This document shows, piece after piece, positions 50,458 through 59,793 of a stretch of DNA of 64,000 bases. Origin of the DNA: PHBD01 sp964578535 (lineage in GTDB: Bacteria > Desulfobacterota > Syntrophia > Syntrophales > PHBD01); contig CAZODI010000001.1 of assembly GCA_964578535.1 (NCBI GenBank), positions 1-64,000 of the forward strand. Reading direction: 5' to 3'. The first letter of the stretch is position 1; every line of letters starts with the position of its first letter. The notes under the pieces are model-generated. The model searched no databases and was not told the origin of the DNA. It was given only the letters and a program-made list of their open reading frames with translations. A program made the translations under genes and the position numbers.

Positions 50458-50538
50458 TTGATTTATCCATTCCGATGGGATAGAAGGCGACTCCTTTTTT
50501 AAGGGGTCAGACTCCTTGCCCGGGCATCCTGTCCGGGC
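50458..50538 (+). promoter_or_regulatory. Promoter and leader hairpin of the rpsF operon
   Basis: TTGATT (50458-50463), 17-bp spacer, TAGAAG (50481-50486) form a candidate promoter. In the short leader GCCCGG (50518-50523) and CCGGGC (50533-50538) make a stem just before AGGAGG. S6/S18 operons are often autoregulated through a leader hairpin, but the specific S6:S18 motif was not confirmed here. Confidence 0.4.
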
Positions 50539-50559
50539 TGCATAGCCGTGAGGAGGTAA

Positions 50560-51021
50560 ATGAAATTGAGGAGATATGAGACAGTTTTTATCATCCATCC
50601 GGACCTGAACGATGAGGAAGTCGGCGCGCTGACGGATCGCTACTGCGGCATCATCGCGGCCTATAAGGGCGTTCTGGTCAAGGTGGACCGGTGGGGAAAG
50701 CGCAAGCTTGCGTACCTGATTCGCAAACAGTCGAAGGGGACGTATGTTCTCCTGGACTTCGCCGGGTCGAGTGCCGTCGTTTCCGAAATGGAGCGGAACT
50801 TCAAGATCGACGATCATGTCCTGAAATACATGACGATCCTGAAGAACGAGAACGTCAGCCTGCAGGATATCGAGAAAGAGACTGCCCAGAAGAGTGGGGA
50901 AAAGGCTGAGGGATCGACCGCGGAACCGTCGGGTGCACCTTCCGAGACAAGGGCTCCGTTGACGGTTGTTTTACCGGAATCGTCGTCGGCCCCGCCGGCG
51001 GCCAGGGAACAGGGGGAGTAG
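50560..51021 (+). CDS. rpsF: 30S ribosomal protein S6
   Basis: 153 aa. The S6 fold covers residues 1-100 (MKLRRYETVFIIHPDLNDEE, KRKLAYLIRKQSKGTYVLLDF, KYMTILKNEN) and is followed by an acidic, Ser/Pro/Ala-rich disordered tail of about 50 residues, common in Deltaproteobacteria. ATG 50560 follows AGGAGG. It is first in the conserved rpsF-rpsR-DUF2232-rplI-dnaB order and binds S18 and 16S rRNA in the platform. Confidence 0.95.
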   Translation: MKLRRYETVFIIHPDLNDEEVGALTDRYCGIIAAYKGVLVKVDRWGKRKLAYLIRKQSKGTYVLLDFAGSSAVVSEMERNFKIDDHVLKYMTILKNENVSLQDIEKETAQKSGEKAEGSTAEPSGAPSETRAPLTVVLPESSSAPPAAREQGE

Positions 51022-51025
51022 GAAC

Positions 51026-51292
51026 ATGGCGCATCCATCATCGGGAAGCCGGCCGTCGAGGCCGCACAAGAAGTTCTTCCACCGGCGGAAATTCTGCCGT
51101 TTCTGCACGGACTCCAATATTCAGATCGATTACAAGAACCCCTCCATTCTGCGGGACTTCGTTACCGAGCGGGGCAAGATCATGCCCAGGAGAATCACCG
51201 GGAACTGCGCCGGGCACCAGCGCGAGCTGACGGTAGCCATCAAGCGGGCCAGGACCCTGGCGCTTCTCCCGTTTGCGGTTCGAGAGGGCTGA
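51026..51292 (+). CDS. rpsR: 30S ribosomal protein S18
   Basis: 88 aa basic protein. FFHRRKFCRFC, IDYKNPSILRDFVTERGKIMPRR and the end KRARTLALLPF are diagnostic. It keeps a Cys pair (CRFC) and a downstream Cys (GNCAGH), suggesting the zinc-binding (C+) version. ATG 51026 is four bases after rpsF; the earlier frame overlaps rpsF and is spurious. Confidence 0.95.
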   Translation: MAHPSSGSRPSRPHKKFFHRRKFCRFCTDSNIQIDYKNPSILRDFVTERGKIMPRRITGNCAGHQRELTVAIKRARTLALLPFAVREG

Positions 51293-51340
51293 AATCGATC
51301 CCTGCCGGACCTGACGGCGGGGTATCGAAGCGGTGAACCA

Positions 51341-52342
51341 GTGGGCCGGACGGCGCGCAGGATTTCCCGCTCGAGGTGGAGGACCTGGGGAGGCGGTCTC
51401 GGAGGGATTGCGTTGTTTTCCGGTTTTCTCTGGACCACGCTGATCTGTCTTGCCGCCTTGTTTCTGCCTTTTGCCGGGTCGTTTCTGATTCCCCTGACTC
51501 CACTGCCCGTCCTTTACCATTACCTGCTTCAGGGCAGAAGGCGGGGTTTGATCATCCTGATCCTGTCGTGGATCGCCGTCTTCGGCATGCTGATGATGGC
51601 CGGTGCAGGATCATCGATGCCGGTCATCCTTCTGGCGGGGCTGGCCGGTGTTGCCCTGGGGGAGCTCTTGAGCAGAAGGCTCTCCCTTGAAAAGGTCGTT
51701 CTTTATCCGGTTCTGGTCTTTTTTGTCACGGGCTGCATTGCCCTTCTTGCCCAAAGCATCCTGACGGGCCGGGCTCCGTTCGCAGTCCTGGAAGCCTATG
51801 TGGCCACCGGTATTCATGACAATCTCCGGATTTACGGCATGCTGGGTCTGCCGCCGGAGCAAGTCCAGGAAATCCGGGATCAACTGCCGGAACTCATCCG
51901 CTTCTTCTCCTCCATCGTTCCGGCGCTTGGCATCGTAATGGCGACCATCGTTCTATGGCTCAATGTCCTGGTCGGGGGCGTGCTGATCCGCCAGCGAGGG
52001 GGGATATATCCCGACTTTGGAGACCTGACCCTCTGGAAGGCACCGGAACGGATCGTCTGGTTCCTCATCGCCGCCGGCGGGTCCATGCTGGTTCCGGCCG
52101 AGCCGGTCCGGCAGATCGGCGCGAACGTTCTGATACTCTGCCTGTTCGCTTACCTGTTCCACGGACTGGCGATTGCGGCTTGTTTTTTCAAGCGGAAGAG
52201 GATTCCGCCTTTTTTCCGATATCTCTTTTACGGCCTGGTCTTTGCCCAGCAGTACGTGGCCCTGACCATGGCAATCCTCGGGCTGGTCGACCTGTGGCTC
52301 GACCTTCGAAAGTACATCGGAGAACGGGGCGGTCCTTCCTGA
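51341..52342 (+). CDS. DUF2232 family membrane protein
   Basis: 333 aa with about eight membrane helices. Position between rpsR and rplI, and the hydrophobic pattern around LAGLAGVALGELLSRR and PALGIVMATIVLWLNVLVGG, match DUF2232 (YybS-like). It starts with GTG 51341. The function is unknown, but conserved linkage to ribosomal genes suggests a housekeeping role. Confidence 0.8.
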   Translation: MGRTARRISRSRWRTWGGGLGGIALFSGFLWTTLICLAALFLPFAGSFLIPLTPLPVLYHYLLQGRRRGLIILILSWIAVFGMLMMAGAGSSMPVILLAGLAGVALGELLSRRLSLEKVVLYPVLVFFVTGCIALLAQSILTGRAPFAVLEAYVATGIHDNLRIYGMLGLPPEQVQEIRDQLPELIRFFSSIVPALGIVMATIVLWLNVLVGGVLIRQRGGIYPDFGDLTLWKAPERIVWFLIAAGGSMLVPAEPVRQIGANVLILCLFAYLFHGLAIAACFFKRKRIPPFFRYLFYGLVFAQQYVALTMAILGLVDLWLDLRKYIGERGGPS

Positions 52343-52404
52343 TCGGACTGGTTTGATATCCAATAACGGGATGCGATACTATCCATGAAAAAGGAGCATA
52401 AACC

Positions 52405-52857
52405 ATGAAGGTGATTCTGAAGGAAAATGTGGATTCCCTGGGCAAGGTCGGTGAGACGGTCAAGGTGTCCGACGGGTATGCCAGGAACTTCCTGATTCCC
52501 AAGGGGCTTGCCGTGGAGGCGAGTTCGAAGAACGTGAAATCGGTGGAGGACGATCGGCGGCGCATTCTTCAGAAAGCGGAAAAAGATCGCCGGAAGGCCC
52601 AGGCAATGGCGGATCACTTGGCCGGCGCCACCTTCGTTATCCGGCGCCGGGTCGGGGAGCAGGAAAAGCTGTTCGGTTCTGTGAACGCGAGGGACATCGA
52701 GGAGTGCGCCGTCGAGATGGGGCTGGAGCTGGATCGGAAATGGATTGTCCTGGAGGAGCCCATCCGGGAGCTGGGAACCTTCCCGCTCAAGGTCAAGCTG
52801 CCGGGGGGTGTGACGGCTGAAGTCACCGTATCCGTCGAGGCGGAGCAGGAATCCTGA
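52405..52857 (+). CDS. rplI: 50S ribosomal protein L9
   Basis: 150 aa. The N-terminal domain MKVILKENVDSLGKVGETVKV and SDGYARNFLIPKGLAV contain the L9 signature; a long central helix and the C-terminal domain follow. ATG 52405 follows AAGGAG. Downstream of the DUF2232 gene and before dnaB. Confidence 0.96.
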   Translation: MKVILKENVDSLGKVGETVKVSDGYARNFLIPKGLAVEASSKNVKSVEDDRRRILQKAEKDRRKAQAMADHLAGATFVIRRRVGEQEKLFGSVNARDIEECAVEMGLELDRKWIVLEEPIRELGTFPLKVKLPGGVTAEVTVSVEAEQES

Positions 52858-52877
52858 ACGGTTCATCCCGGAGGGCC

Positions 52878-54233
52878 ATGAAAGACATCGACGCCTCCCT
52901 GCATAGGATTCCTCCCCAGAACCTGGATGCGGAGCAGTCCATCCTCGGGGGAATTCTCCTGGATAACCAAGCCTTGAACCCCGTGCTGGAAGTCCTGGAC
53001 TTCAAGGACTTCTATAGCGAGGCTCACCGGAGGATTTTCCGGGCGATCGTGGAGCTTTCGGACCGCAACGATCCGGTTGACCTGATCACCCTGAGCAATC
53101 TGCTCAAGGAGAAGAAGCAGCTCGAACCCGTCGGGGGGACGGCCTACCTCGCCTCGCTCGTAGACAACGTGCCCTCGGCCGCCAACATCGCCTTTCATGC
53201 CCGGATCGTCAAGGAAAAGGCCATCCTGCGGGGGTTGATCGGGACGGCCACGGAGATCCTGGGCAAGAGCTACGACGCCTCGGCGGACGTCGACCAGGTG
53301 CTCGATGAGGCGGAGCACGCCATCTTCGAAATATCCGAGCGGAAAATCCGGCCCACCTTCTGGCCCTTCAAGACGGTCATCAAGGAAAGCATTCGGACCA
53401 TTGAGAAGCTGTATGAACGCAAGGAACTGATTACAGGCGTTCCGACGGGCTTCGAAGGGATCGATACATTGACCTCCGGCCTCCAGAAGTCGGACCTCAT
53501 CATCGTAGCCGGACGGCCCAGCATGGGAAAGACGGCCTTTGCCCTCAACATCGCCCTCAACGCCTCCACTCTGTCCGGCGTACCGGTAGCGGTTTTCTCC
53601 CTGGAAATGTCCAAGGAGCAGCTGGCGCTCCGGATGCTGGCATCCGAAGCCAAGGTGGATTCGCAGAGGATCCGGAAAGGATTGCTGGGGGAAACGGATT
53701 GGCCAAAGCTCATCGCCGCCGCGGGCAAACTGTCGGAAGCGCTGATTTTCATCGATGACACCCCCGCTCTGAGCGTTCTGGAGATGAAGGCCAAATCGAG
53801 GCGCCTCAAAGCGGAGAATGGATTGGGGTTGGTGATCCTGGACTATCTTCAGCTCATGAAAGGCGGCGGCTCGCGGGATTCGCGGGAGCAGGAGATCTCA
53901 GAAATCAGCCGTTCCCTCAAGGCCTTGGCCAAGGAACTGGCCGTGCCCGTCATCGCCCTTTCCCAGCTGAACCGGAAGGTGGAAGACCGGACCAATCGGC
54001 GGCCCCAGATGGCGGACCTCCGGGAGTCCGGGGCCATCGAGCAGGATGCCGACGTGATCGCCTTCATTTACCGGGACGAAGTCTACAACCGGACGGATGA
54101 AAACCCCGAAAAGGGCATTGCGGAAATCATCATCGGCAAACAGCGGAACGGTCCCACCGGGACCGTCAAGCTGGCCTTCCTGGAAAAGTACACGAGTTTC
54201 GAGAATCTGGCCCGTTCCGACGTGGAGCCTTAG
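52878..54233 (+). CDS. dnaB: Replicative DNA helicase DnaB
   Basis: 451 aa hexameric 5'-3' helicase of the replication fork. The N-terminal DnaB domain begins PPQNLDAEQSILGGILLD. The RecA-like domain has Walker A GRPSMGKTAF (about 213-222), Walker B LVILDYLQLM, and SQLNRKVEDR and GAIEQDADVIAFIYRDE near the end. No intein is present. It starts 20 bp after rplI. Confidence 0.96.
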   Translation: MKDIDASLHRIPPQNLDAEQSILGGILLDNQALNPVLEVLDFKDFYSEAHRRIFRAIVELSDRNDPVDLITLSNLLKEKKQLEPVGGTAYLASLVDNVPSAANIAFHARIVKEKAILRGLIGTATEILGKSYDASADVDQVLDEAEHAIFEISERKIRPTFWPFKTVIKESIRTIEKLYERKELITGVPTGFEGIDTLTSGLQKSDLIIVAGRPSMGKTAFALNIALNASTLSGVPVAVFSLEMSKEQLALRMLASEAKVDSQRIRKGLLGETDWPKLIAAAGKLSEALIFIDDTPALSVLEMKAKSRRLKAENGLGLVILDYLQLMKGGGSRDSREQEISEISRSLKALAKELAVPVIALSQLNRKVEDRTNRRPQMADLRESGAIEQDADVIAFIYRDEVYNRTDENPEKGIAEIIIGKQRNGPTGTVKLAFLEKYTSFENLARSDVEP

Positions 54234-54252
54234 CCGCCGGGCCGCTGCACGA

Positions 54253-55113
54253 TCAGTTTCCCAGAAGCGGCGTTTCTTTTCCCAGATAGGGAAGAGCCGT
54301 GGACAGTTTCTTCAGGGCCTGCTTTTCGATCTGGCGAGCCCGCTCCCGGGTGATGTGGTAACGATCCCCGATTTCCTGAAGGGTTTCCGGGTTGTCCGCC
54401 ATCACCCGGTGGCGGATGATGTAACTCTCCTTTTCGTTCAGCATGGCCATCGCCCCGGCGATATTCTTCCGCGCCAGCTCCATTTCTTCTTTCTTGATCA
54501 GTGAGATCTCCTGGTCATCCCCGTCGTAGGTCAGGTAATCCAGGTGCGAGACTTCCCCGTCGTCGCTGATCGTTGCGTCCAGGGAGAGGTCGCGATGGCT
54601 GAGCCGCATGTCCATCTGTTCGATATCGATCTCCTTGACCCCCAGGGCCTCGGCGATTTCCGAGAATTCGGGGTTTTTCTGGGAAAGGGCTTCGAGTTTC
54701 TTCTTGGCCTGTCCCAGCTTGAAGAACAGCCTGCGCTGAGCCTGCGTCGTGCCGATTTTGACGACACTCCACGTCTTGATGATGTAGTTCTGGATGTATG
54801 CGCGGATCCACCAGACGGCGTAAGAGATGAGGCGATAGCCGCGATAGGGATCGAACTTTTTCACGGCATGCATCAGGCCGATGTTGCCCTCCTGGATAAG
54901 GTCGGCCAGCTTCATTCCGTAATTCCTGTATTCGTGGGCGATCTTGACGACGAACCGGAGATTGGAAACGACCATGTGCTGGGCCGCCTCCATGTCGTTG
55001 TATTTTCGGAAACGGACGGCCAAGCGGAATTCTTCTTCCGGGGTGAGAAGCTCGAACTGGTTGATCTCCGAGATGTATCGATCAAGTGTTCCCGTCAGGG
55101 AGGGAAGTTCCAA
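54253..55113 (-). CDS. rpoH: RNA polymerase sigma factor RpoH (sigma-32 family)
   Basis: 286 aa alternative sigma factor for heat-shock genes. Region 2 has DLIQEGNIGLMHAVKKFDP and YAVWWIRAYIQNYI; the RpoH box QRRLFFKLGQAKKKL marks the sigma-32 class; region 4 ends GDRYHITRERARQIEKQAL. It is encoded divergently from the DAC-domain gene and close to clpB, a typical RpoH target. It converges with dnaB (19 bp gap). Confidence 0.93.
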   Translation of the reverse strand: MELPSLTGTLDRYISEINQFELLTPEEEFRLAVRFRKYNDMEAAQHMVVSNLRFVVKIAHEYRNYGMKLADLIQEGNIGLMHAVKKFDPYRGYRLISYAVWWIRAYIQNYIIKTWSVVKIGTTQAQRRLFFKLGQAKKKLEALSQKNPEFSEIAEALGVKEIDIEQMDMRLSHRDLSLDATISDDGEVSHLDYLTYDGDDQEISLIKKEEMELARKNIAGAMAMLNEKESYIIRHRVMADNPETLQEIGDRYHITRERARQIEKQALKKLSTALPYLGKETPLLGN

Positions 55114-55144
55114 GGATCCTCCTGCAATACATTGATATCATGTT

Positions 55145-55174
55145 AAAATAGCTTGAATTGAAGATTTCTGTCAA
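55145..55174 (-). promoter_or_regulatory. rpoH promoter
   Basis: On the minus strand: TTGACA (55174-55169), 18-bp spacer, TATTTT (55150-55145), about 30 bases before the rpoH start. Confidence 0.5.
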
Positions 55175-55199
55175 GCCTTTTGTATTCACCGTCCCTTCC

Positions 55200-55228
55200 T
55201 TGACAGGAACCGGCCCGGCACTTAATTT
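55200..55228 (+). promoter_or_regulatory. Promoter for the DAC-domain gene
   Basis: TTGACA (55200-55205), 17-bp spacer, TAATTT (55223-55228), with a start expected about 20 bases before ATG 55257. It is back-to-back with the rpoH promoter. Confidence 0.5.
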
Positions 55229-55256
55229 AACGTCGATTTTAAAGGAAAGGGACGCC

Positions 55257-56126
55257 ATGAATTCGATCAGCCAGATTATTCTCGATGCGGCCTGCCGGAT
55301 TGCCAAGGAGGCGGAGGCAAGGGCGATGCTTCTGTATTCCGATCTGGTGGACCAGCTGCCTTCCATCAATGACGGAACGTGCTGCTACGACCTGATTGTC
55401 GTTACCCGGGGGGATGAAGAGATCCCGGATCACATCCGGAGCAGGAGCATCCTGATCAATGTGCCCGACGTCAAGCTGACCCGTCTCGGCCAGATCAAGA
55501 TCGCCATCACCAAGGGGATCGCCATGGGCATTTTCCGGAAAGGGGACAAAGTCGTGTGCCTCAGCGGGGTGTCCCGATTCGGGTATGCCGACAGCCTGTT
55601 TGTCATCGACGTGGGGAAGGAATTCGAGATCCTCACCTCCGAAAATATGACGGGACTGACCGAAACGGTCTATCCGGAGGTCTTCGGAACCGTTTTAAAT
55701 CTGGCCCTGGAACTAGCCGCCCAGGGACGGGAAGGCCGGAAAGTGGGTACCATCTTTATCCTGGGGGATCACGAACGGGTTCTCCAGCTCTCCCGGCAAA
55801 TGATCATCAACCCCTTCATGGGCTATGCCGAGGAGCAGAGAAATATTCTGAATCCGGACCTCAAGGAGACGATCAAGGAATTTTCCGCCCTCGACGGGGC
55901 GTTTGTGCTCCAGGACAACGGCGTTCTCGTCACGGCCGGGAGGCACCTGAGCGCAGCCCTGGAAGGAAAGGACTTTCCCCACGGGTTGGGGAGCCGCCAT
56001 ATAGCGGCAGCCGGCATCACCAGCATCACCGACGCAATCGCCATCGTTCTTTCCGAATCGTCCGGCAGCGTGACGGTTTTCAAGGGCGGGAAGATCTTCG
56101 TCAGCATCGAAAAGCCCACGGAGTAG
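55257..56126 (+). CDS. DAC-domain diadenylate cyclase, DacZ-like
   Basis: 289 aa. The C-terminal half is a DisA_N/DAC domain that makes c-di-AMP from two ATP: DGA at 213-215 (ALDGAFVLQDNGVLVTAGRH), then GSRHIAAAGIT with RHI at 247-249 where most enzymes have RHR. The N-terminal half (about 1-150) resembles the pyruvate-kinase C-terminal-like domain found in archaeal DacZ rather than the membrane helices of CdaA or the DNA-binding domain of DisA. ATG 55257 follows AAAGGAAAGGG. It is predicted soluble. Activity is likely but not certain given the Arg-to-Ile change. Confidence 0.78.
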   Translation: MNSISQIILDAACRIAKEAEARAMLLYSDLVDQLPSINDGTCCYDLIVVTRGDEEIPDHIRSRSILINVPDVKLTRLGQIKIAITKGIAMGIFRKGDKVVCLSGVSRFGYADSLFVIDVGKEFEILTSENMTGLTETVYPEVFGTVLNLALELAAQGREGRKVGTIFILGDHERVLQLSRQMIINPFMGYAEEQRNILNPDLKETIKEFSALDGAFVLQDNGVLVTAGRHLSAALEGKDFPHGLGSRHIAAAGITSITDAIAIVLSESSGSVTVFKGGKIFVSIEKPTE

Positions 56127-56254
56127 AGAGATATGTGCAGCCGATCCGGCCGCGCGGGCGGAATGCAGTACCCGGATGCATCGGACGTTTTTCGGCTGCT
56201 GCCCATGAGGCTGAAGCGGCCGGTTGAAAAAAGATAAAAACAGCGGAGGTTGTC

Positions 56255-58867
56255 ATGCGTTTCGATAAATTCACCCTGAAAGCCCAGGAGGCCCTGCAGG
56301 AAGCACAGGCCTTGGCACAGAAGAGAGGCCACCAGGCCGTGGAAGTGGAGCATCTCCTCCTTGCTCTGCTTCGGCAGCCGGAGGGCGTTGTCGGGGAGAT
56401 CATGGGCAAGCTGGGTGCCGACAGCGGGAAGCTGGAGAGGGAGCTTGACGGTGCCCTGCAAAGGATCCCCAGCGTGGAAGGAGCGGGAAGAGGACAGACA
56501 TACCTGTCCCCCCGGCTGGGACGGGTCCTGGACCAGGCGACATCCGAGGCAGCGCGGCTGTCCGACGAATACATGAGCGCGGAGCACATCCTGGTCGCCA
56601 TGACGGATGAGAAGGAGGGACCGGCCCCGGGTATATTAAAGGGGATGGGAATCACCCGCGACAACATTCTGCGCGTCCTGGTCGACATCCGGGGAAACCA
56701 GCGCATCACCGACCCCAATCCGGAAGAGAAATACCAGGCCCTGAAGCGCTATGCCCGGGACTTCAACGAGCTGGCGAGAAAGGGATCCTTCGACCCGGTG
56801 ATCGGACGGGATGACGAGATCCGCCGCATCATGCAGGTCCTGTCCCGCCGGACAAAAAACAACCCGGTCCTGATCGGTGAGCCCGGCGTCGGCAAGACGG
56901 CCATCGTCGAGGGCCTGGCCCAGCGGATCGTCAACGGCGATGTCCCGGAAAACCTGAAGGACAAACGGGTCATCGGCCTCGATATCGGCGCCCTCGTCGC
57001 CGGCGCGAAATATCGCGGGGAATTCGAGGAACGCCTCAAGGCCGTGTTGAAGGAGGTCATCGCGGCGGAGGGAGAGATCATCCTCTTCATCGACGAGATT
57101 CACACGGTCGTCGGGGCAGGGGCGGCGGAGGGGTCCGTGGATGCCTCCAACATGCTCAAGCCCGCCCTGGCACGTGGCGAACTCCGCTGTGTAGGAGCCA
57201 CGACCCTCAACGAGTACCGCAAGCATATAGAAAAGGATCCGGCCCTGGAGCGCCGCTTCCAGCCCATTCTGGTGAAGGAGCCCACGGTGGAGGACACCAT
57301 TGCCATCCTCAGGGGCCTGAAAGAGCGTTACGAAGTGCATCATGGGGTCCGGATCAAGGACGATGCCCTGATCGCCGCGGCCACCCTGTCGAATCGATAC
57401 ATCAGCGACCGGTTCCTTCCGGACAAGGCGGTGGACCTGGTCGACGAGGCGGCATCCCGCCTGCGGATCGAATTGGACAGCATGCCCGCCGAGATCGACG
57501 CCATCGACCGCCGGGTCATCCAGCTCGAGATCGAGCGGCAGTCGCTGAAAAACGAGACGGATCCGACGGCGGTGGAACGGCGGGAGAAAATCGACCGGGA
57601 ACTGGCGGACCTGAAAGAGTCCATGGACCGGATGAAGCTCCACTGGAGCGCCGAGAAGGAGGCGATCAAACAGATCCAGGCGATCAAGAGCCGGATCGAG
57701 CAGCTGAAAATCGAGGAAGCGGATGCGCAGCGGTCGGGAGACCTGGCAAAAGCGGCGGAAATCCGCTATGGCCGCCTTGTCGAGCTCAACGCCGAAATGC
57801 AGAAGGAACAGGCACGCCTGGAGGAGGCCCAGAAGGGCGAGCGGATGCTCAAGGAAGAGGTGGACGCAGAGGACGTGGCCGAGGTCGTAGCCAAGTGGAC
57901 CGGGATTCCGGTCTCCAAGATGCTCGAAACGGACGTTCATAAGCTGATCCACATGGAGGAGAGGCTTCGGCAACGGGTCGTGGGGCAGGATGAAGGCATC
58001 GCCGCGGTTTCCAGCGCCCTGCGGCGCGCCCGTTCGGGGCTTCAGGACCCGAACCGGCCCATCGGGTCCTTCATCTTCCTGGGGCCCACCGGTGTCGGAA
58101 AGACGGAGTTGGCCCGGGCGCTGGCGGAGTTCATGTTCGACAGCGAGCAGGCCATGATCCGGATCGACATGTCGGAATACATGGAAAAGCATTCGGTGGC
58201 CCGTCTGATCGGGTCACCTCCGGGATACGTCGGCTATGACGAGGGAGGGCAGCTGACCGAGGCGGTACGGCGCCGCCCCTATGCGGTTCTGCTGTTCGAC
58301 GAGATCGAGAAGGCGCACCCGGACGTGTTCAACGTGCTGCTCCAGATCCTTGACGACGGGCGCCTGACCGACGGCCACGGCCGGACGGTGGACTTCAAGA
58401 ACACGGTGGTGATTCTCACGTCCAATGTAGGGAGCCAGTGGATTCAGGATCCGGGCATGAGCGGGGAGGACAAGAGGGTACGGGCCATGGAGGCCCTGCG
58501 GGCCACGTTTCGACCGGAGTTTCTCAACCGGGTGGACGACATCATCATGTTCCGGGCCCTGGCGCTTGAGGACATCCGCCGGATCATCCTGATCCAGATC
58601 GGGCTGATCGTGAAGCGGCTGGAGGAGCGCAAACTGGCCCTCGAATTGACAGACCGGGCGAAAGATACTATAGCCGAGGCCGGATACAGCCCCGTGTACG
58701 GCGCGAGGCCGCTGAAACGGGCGCTTCAGAAACAGTTGCTGGATCCGCTGGCCATGAAGATCCTGGAGGGGACATTCCGGGAGGGCGACACCATCCGCGT
58801 GGATGCATCCGAGGCCGGCGAGATCACCATGCAGAAACAGGAAACAGAGAAAAGGAGGTCCACATGA
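56255..58867 (+). CDS. clpB: ATP-dependent disaggregase ClpB
   Basis: 870 aa AAA+ chaperone that resolubilises aggregates with DnaK. The Clp-N domain is at 1-145; AAA-1 has Walker A GEPGVGKTA and Walker B ILFIDEIH; the coiled-coil middle domain spans about 410-525; AAA-2 has GPTGVGKTE and LLFDEIEKAHPDV. The GYVGYDEGG pore loop is present. ATG 56255 has GGAGG upstream. htpX overlaps its stop by four bases. A heat-shock (RpoH) promoter was looked for in 56127-56254 but not seen. Confidence 0.96.
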   Translation: MRFDKFTLKAQEALQEAQALAQKRGHQAVEVEHLLLALLRQPEGVVGEIMGKLGADSGKLERELDGALQRIPSVEGAGRGQTYLSPRLGRVLDQATSEAARLSDEYMSAEHILVAMTDEKEGPAPGILKGMGITRDNILRVLVDIRGNQRITDPNPEEKYQALKRYARDFNELARKGSFDPVIGRDDEIRRIMQVLSRRTKNNPVLIGEPGVGKTAIVEGLAQRIVNGDVPENLKDKRVIGLDIGALVAGAKYRGEFEERLKAVLKEVIAAEGEIILFIDEIHTVVGAGAAEGSVDASNMLKPALARGELRCVGATTLNEYRKHIEKDPALERRFQPILVKEPTVEDTIAILRGLKERYEVHHGVRIKDDALIAAATLSNRYISDRFLPDKAVDLVDEAASRLRIELDSMPAEIDAIDRRVIQLEIERQSLKNETDPTAVERREKIDRELADLKESMDRMKLHWSAEKEAIKQIQAIKSRIEQLKIEEADAQRSGDLAKAAEIRYGRLVELNAEMQKEQARLEEAQKGERMLKEEVDAEDVAEVVAKWTGIPVSKMLETDVHKLIHMEERLRQRVVGQDEGIAAVSSALRRARSGLQDPNRPIGSFIFLGPTGVGKTELARALAEFMFDSEQAMIRIDMSEYMEKHSVARLIGSPPGYVGYDEGGQLTEAVRRRPYAVLLFDEIEKAHPDVFNVLLQILDDGRLTDGHGRTVDFKNTVVILTSNVGSQWIQDPGMSGEDKRVRAMEALRATFRPEFLNRVDDIIMFRALALEDIRRIILIQIGLIVKRLEERKLALELTDRAKDTIAEAGYSPVYGARPLKRALQKQLLDPLAMKILEGTFREGDTIRVDASEAGEITMQKQETEKRRST

Positions 58868-59712
58868 ACTCGTTCCGAACGGCACTCCTCCTGGGAGCAT
58901 TGACAGGACTCCTGATGCTCATCGGGGGGTATTTCGGAGGGCGGGGCGGAGTTATCCTGGCCTTCGTTTTCGCGATGGTCATGAACTTCGGAAGCTACTG
59001 GTTCTCCGACAAGATCGTCTTGAGGATGTACCGCGCCCAGGAGGTCACGGAGGCCGAGGCTCCGGACCTCTATCACATGGTGAAGAACCTGGCCATGAAG
59101 GCGTCCCTTCCCATGCCGCGGGTCTACATCGTCCCGGGGGATACGCCCAATGCGTTTGCCACGGGCCGCAACGAGCAGCATGCCGTCGTGGCCGTGACGG
59201 AAGGCATCCTCCGGATCCTGAACCGCGATGAACTGGAAGGGGTCATCGCCCACGAGTTGACCCACATCAAAAACAGGGACATCCTTATCGGATCCATCGC
59301 CGCGACCCTGGCCGGGGCCATCGTCATGCTGGCCAATATGGCGCAATGGGCGGCCATCTTCGGCGGCGCGAGGGGGGACGACGATGAAGGGGGAGGGGGG
59401 ATTATCGGCCTGATCGCGATGGCCATCCTGGCCCCCATCGCCGCGACGATCATCCAGATGGCGGTTTCCCGCTCCCGGGAATACATGGCCGACGACGGCG
59501 GTGCAAAGGTATCGGGCAAGCCCTACGGGCTGGCGGGAGCACTCGAGAAGCTTTCCCGGGCATCCCAGGCAGTCCCGATGGATGCCAATCCGTCGACAGC
59601 CCACATGTTCATCGTCAACCCGCTGACGGGACGTTCCCTGATGAGCCTGTTCAGCACTCATCCGCCGATTGAGGAGCGGATTGCCAGGCTGCGCAGCATG
59701 AGAATTTCCTGA
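58864..59712 (+). CDS. htpX: Membrane zinc metalloprotease HtpX
   Basis: 282 aa inner-membrane M48 protease in quality control. The zinc motif HELTH lies in GVIAHELTHIKNRD (about 130-143), and the third ligand Glu is in SREYMADDGGA. N-terminal helices are at about 8-42 and further hydrophobic helices at about 145-205. ATG 58864 overlaps the clpB stop (ATGA), making a stress operon. Confidence 0.95.
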   Translation: MNSFRTALLLGALTGLLMLIGGYFGGRGGVILAFVFAMVMNFGSYWFSDKIVLRMYRAQEVTEAEAPDLYHMVKNLAMKASLPMPRVYIVPGDTPNAFATGRNEQHAVVAVTEGILRILNRDELEGVIAHELTHIKNRDILIGSIAATLAGAIVMLANMAQWAAIFGGARGDDDEGGGGIIGLIAMAILAPIAATIIQMAVSRSREYMADDGGAKVSGKPYGLAGALEKLSRASQAVPMDANPSTAHMFIVNPLTGRSLMSLFSTHPPIEERIARLRSMRIS

Positions 59713-59722
59713 GAAACCCATT

Positions 59723-59768
59723 GGACTTCCGGTAATCCGGGCTCGTTTCCGGTTTTTGCCGGAAGTCC
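59723..59768. terminator. Hairpin after htpX
   Basis: GGACTTCCGG (59723-59732) and CCGGAAGTCC (59759-59768) are exact inverted repeats with a 26-nt loop that itself contains pairing CCGG segments. No T-run follows, so it is a weak or factor-assisted terminator at best. Confidence 0.4.
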
Positions 59769-59793
59769 CTTGTTGTTACCGGAGGCATGCGTC

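Noticed and set aside
56127..56254. Heat-shock (RpoH-type) promoter upstream of clpB.
   Set aside because: TTGAAA is present near 56223, but no correctly spaced CCCCAT-like -10 follows.
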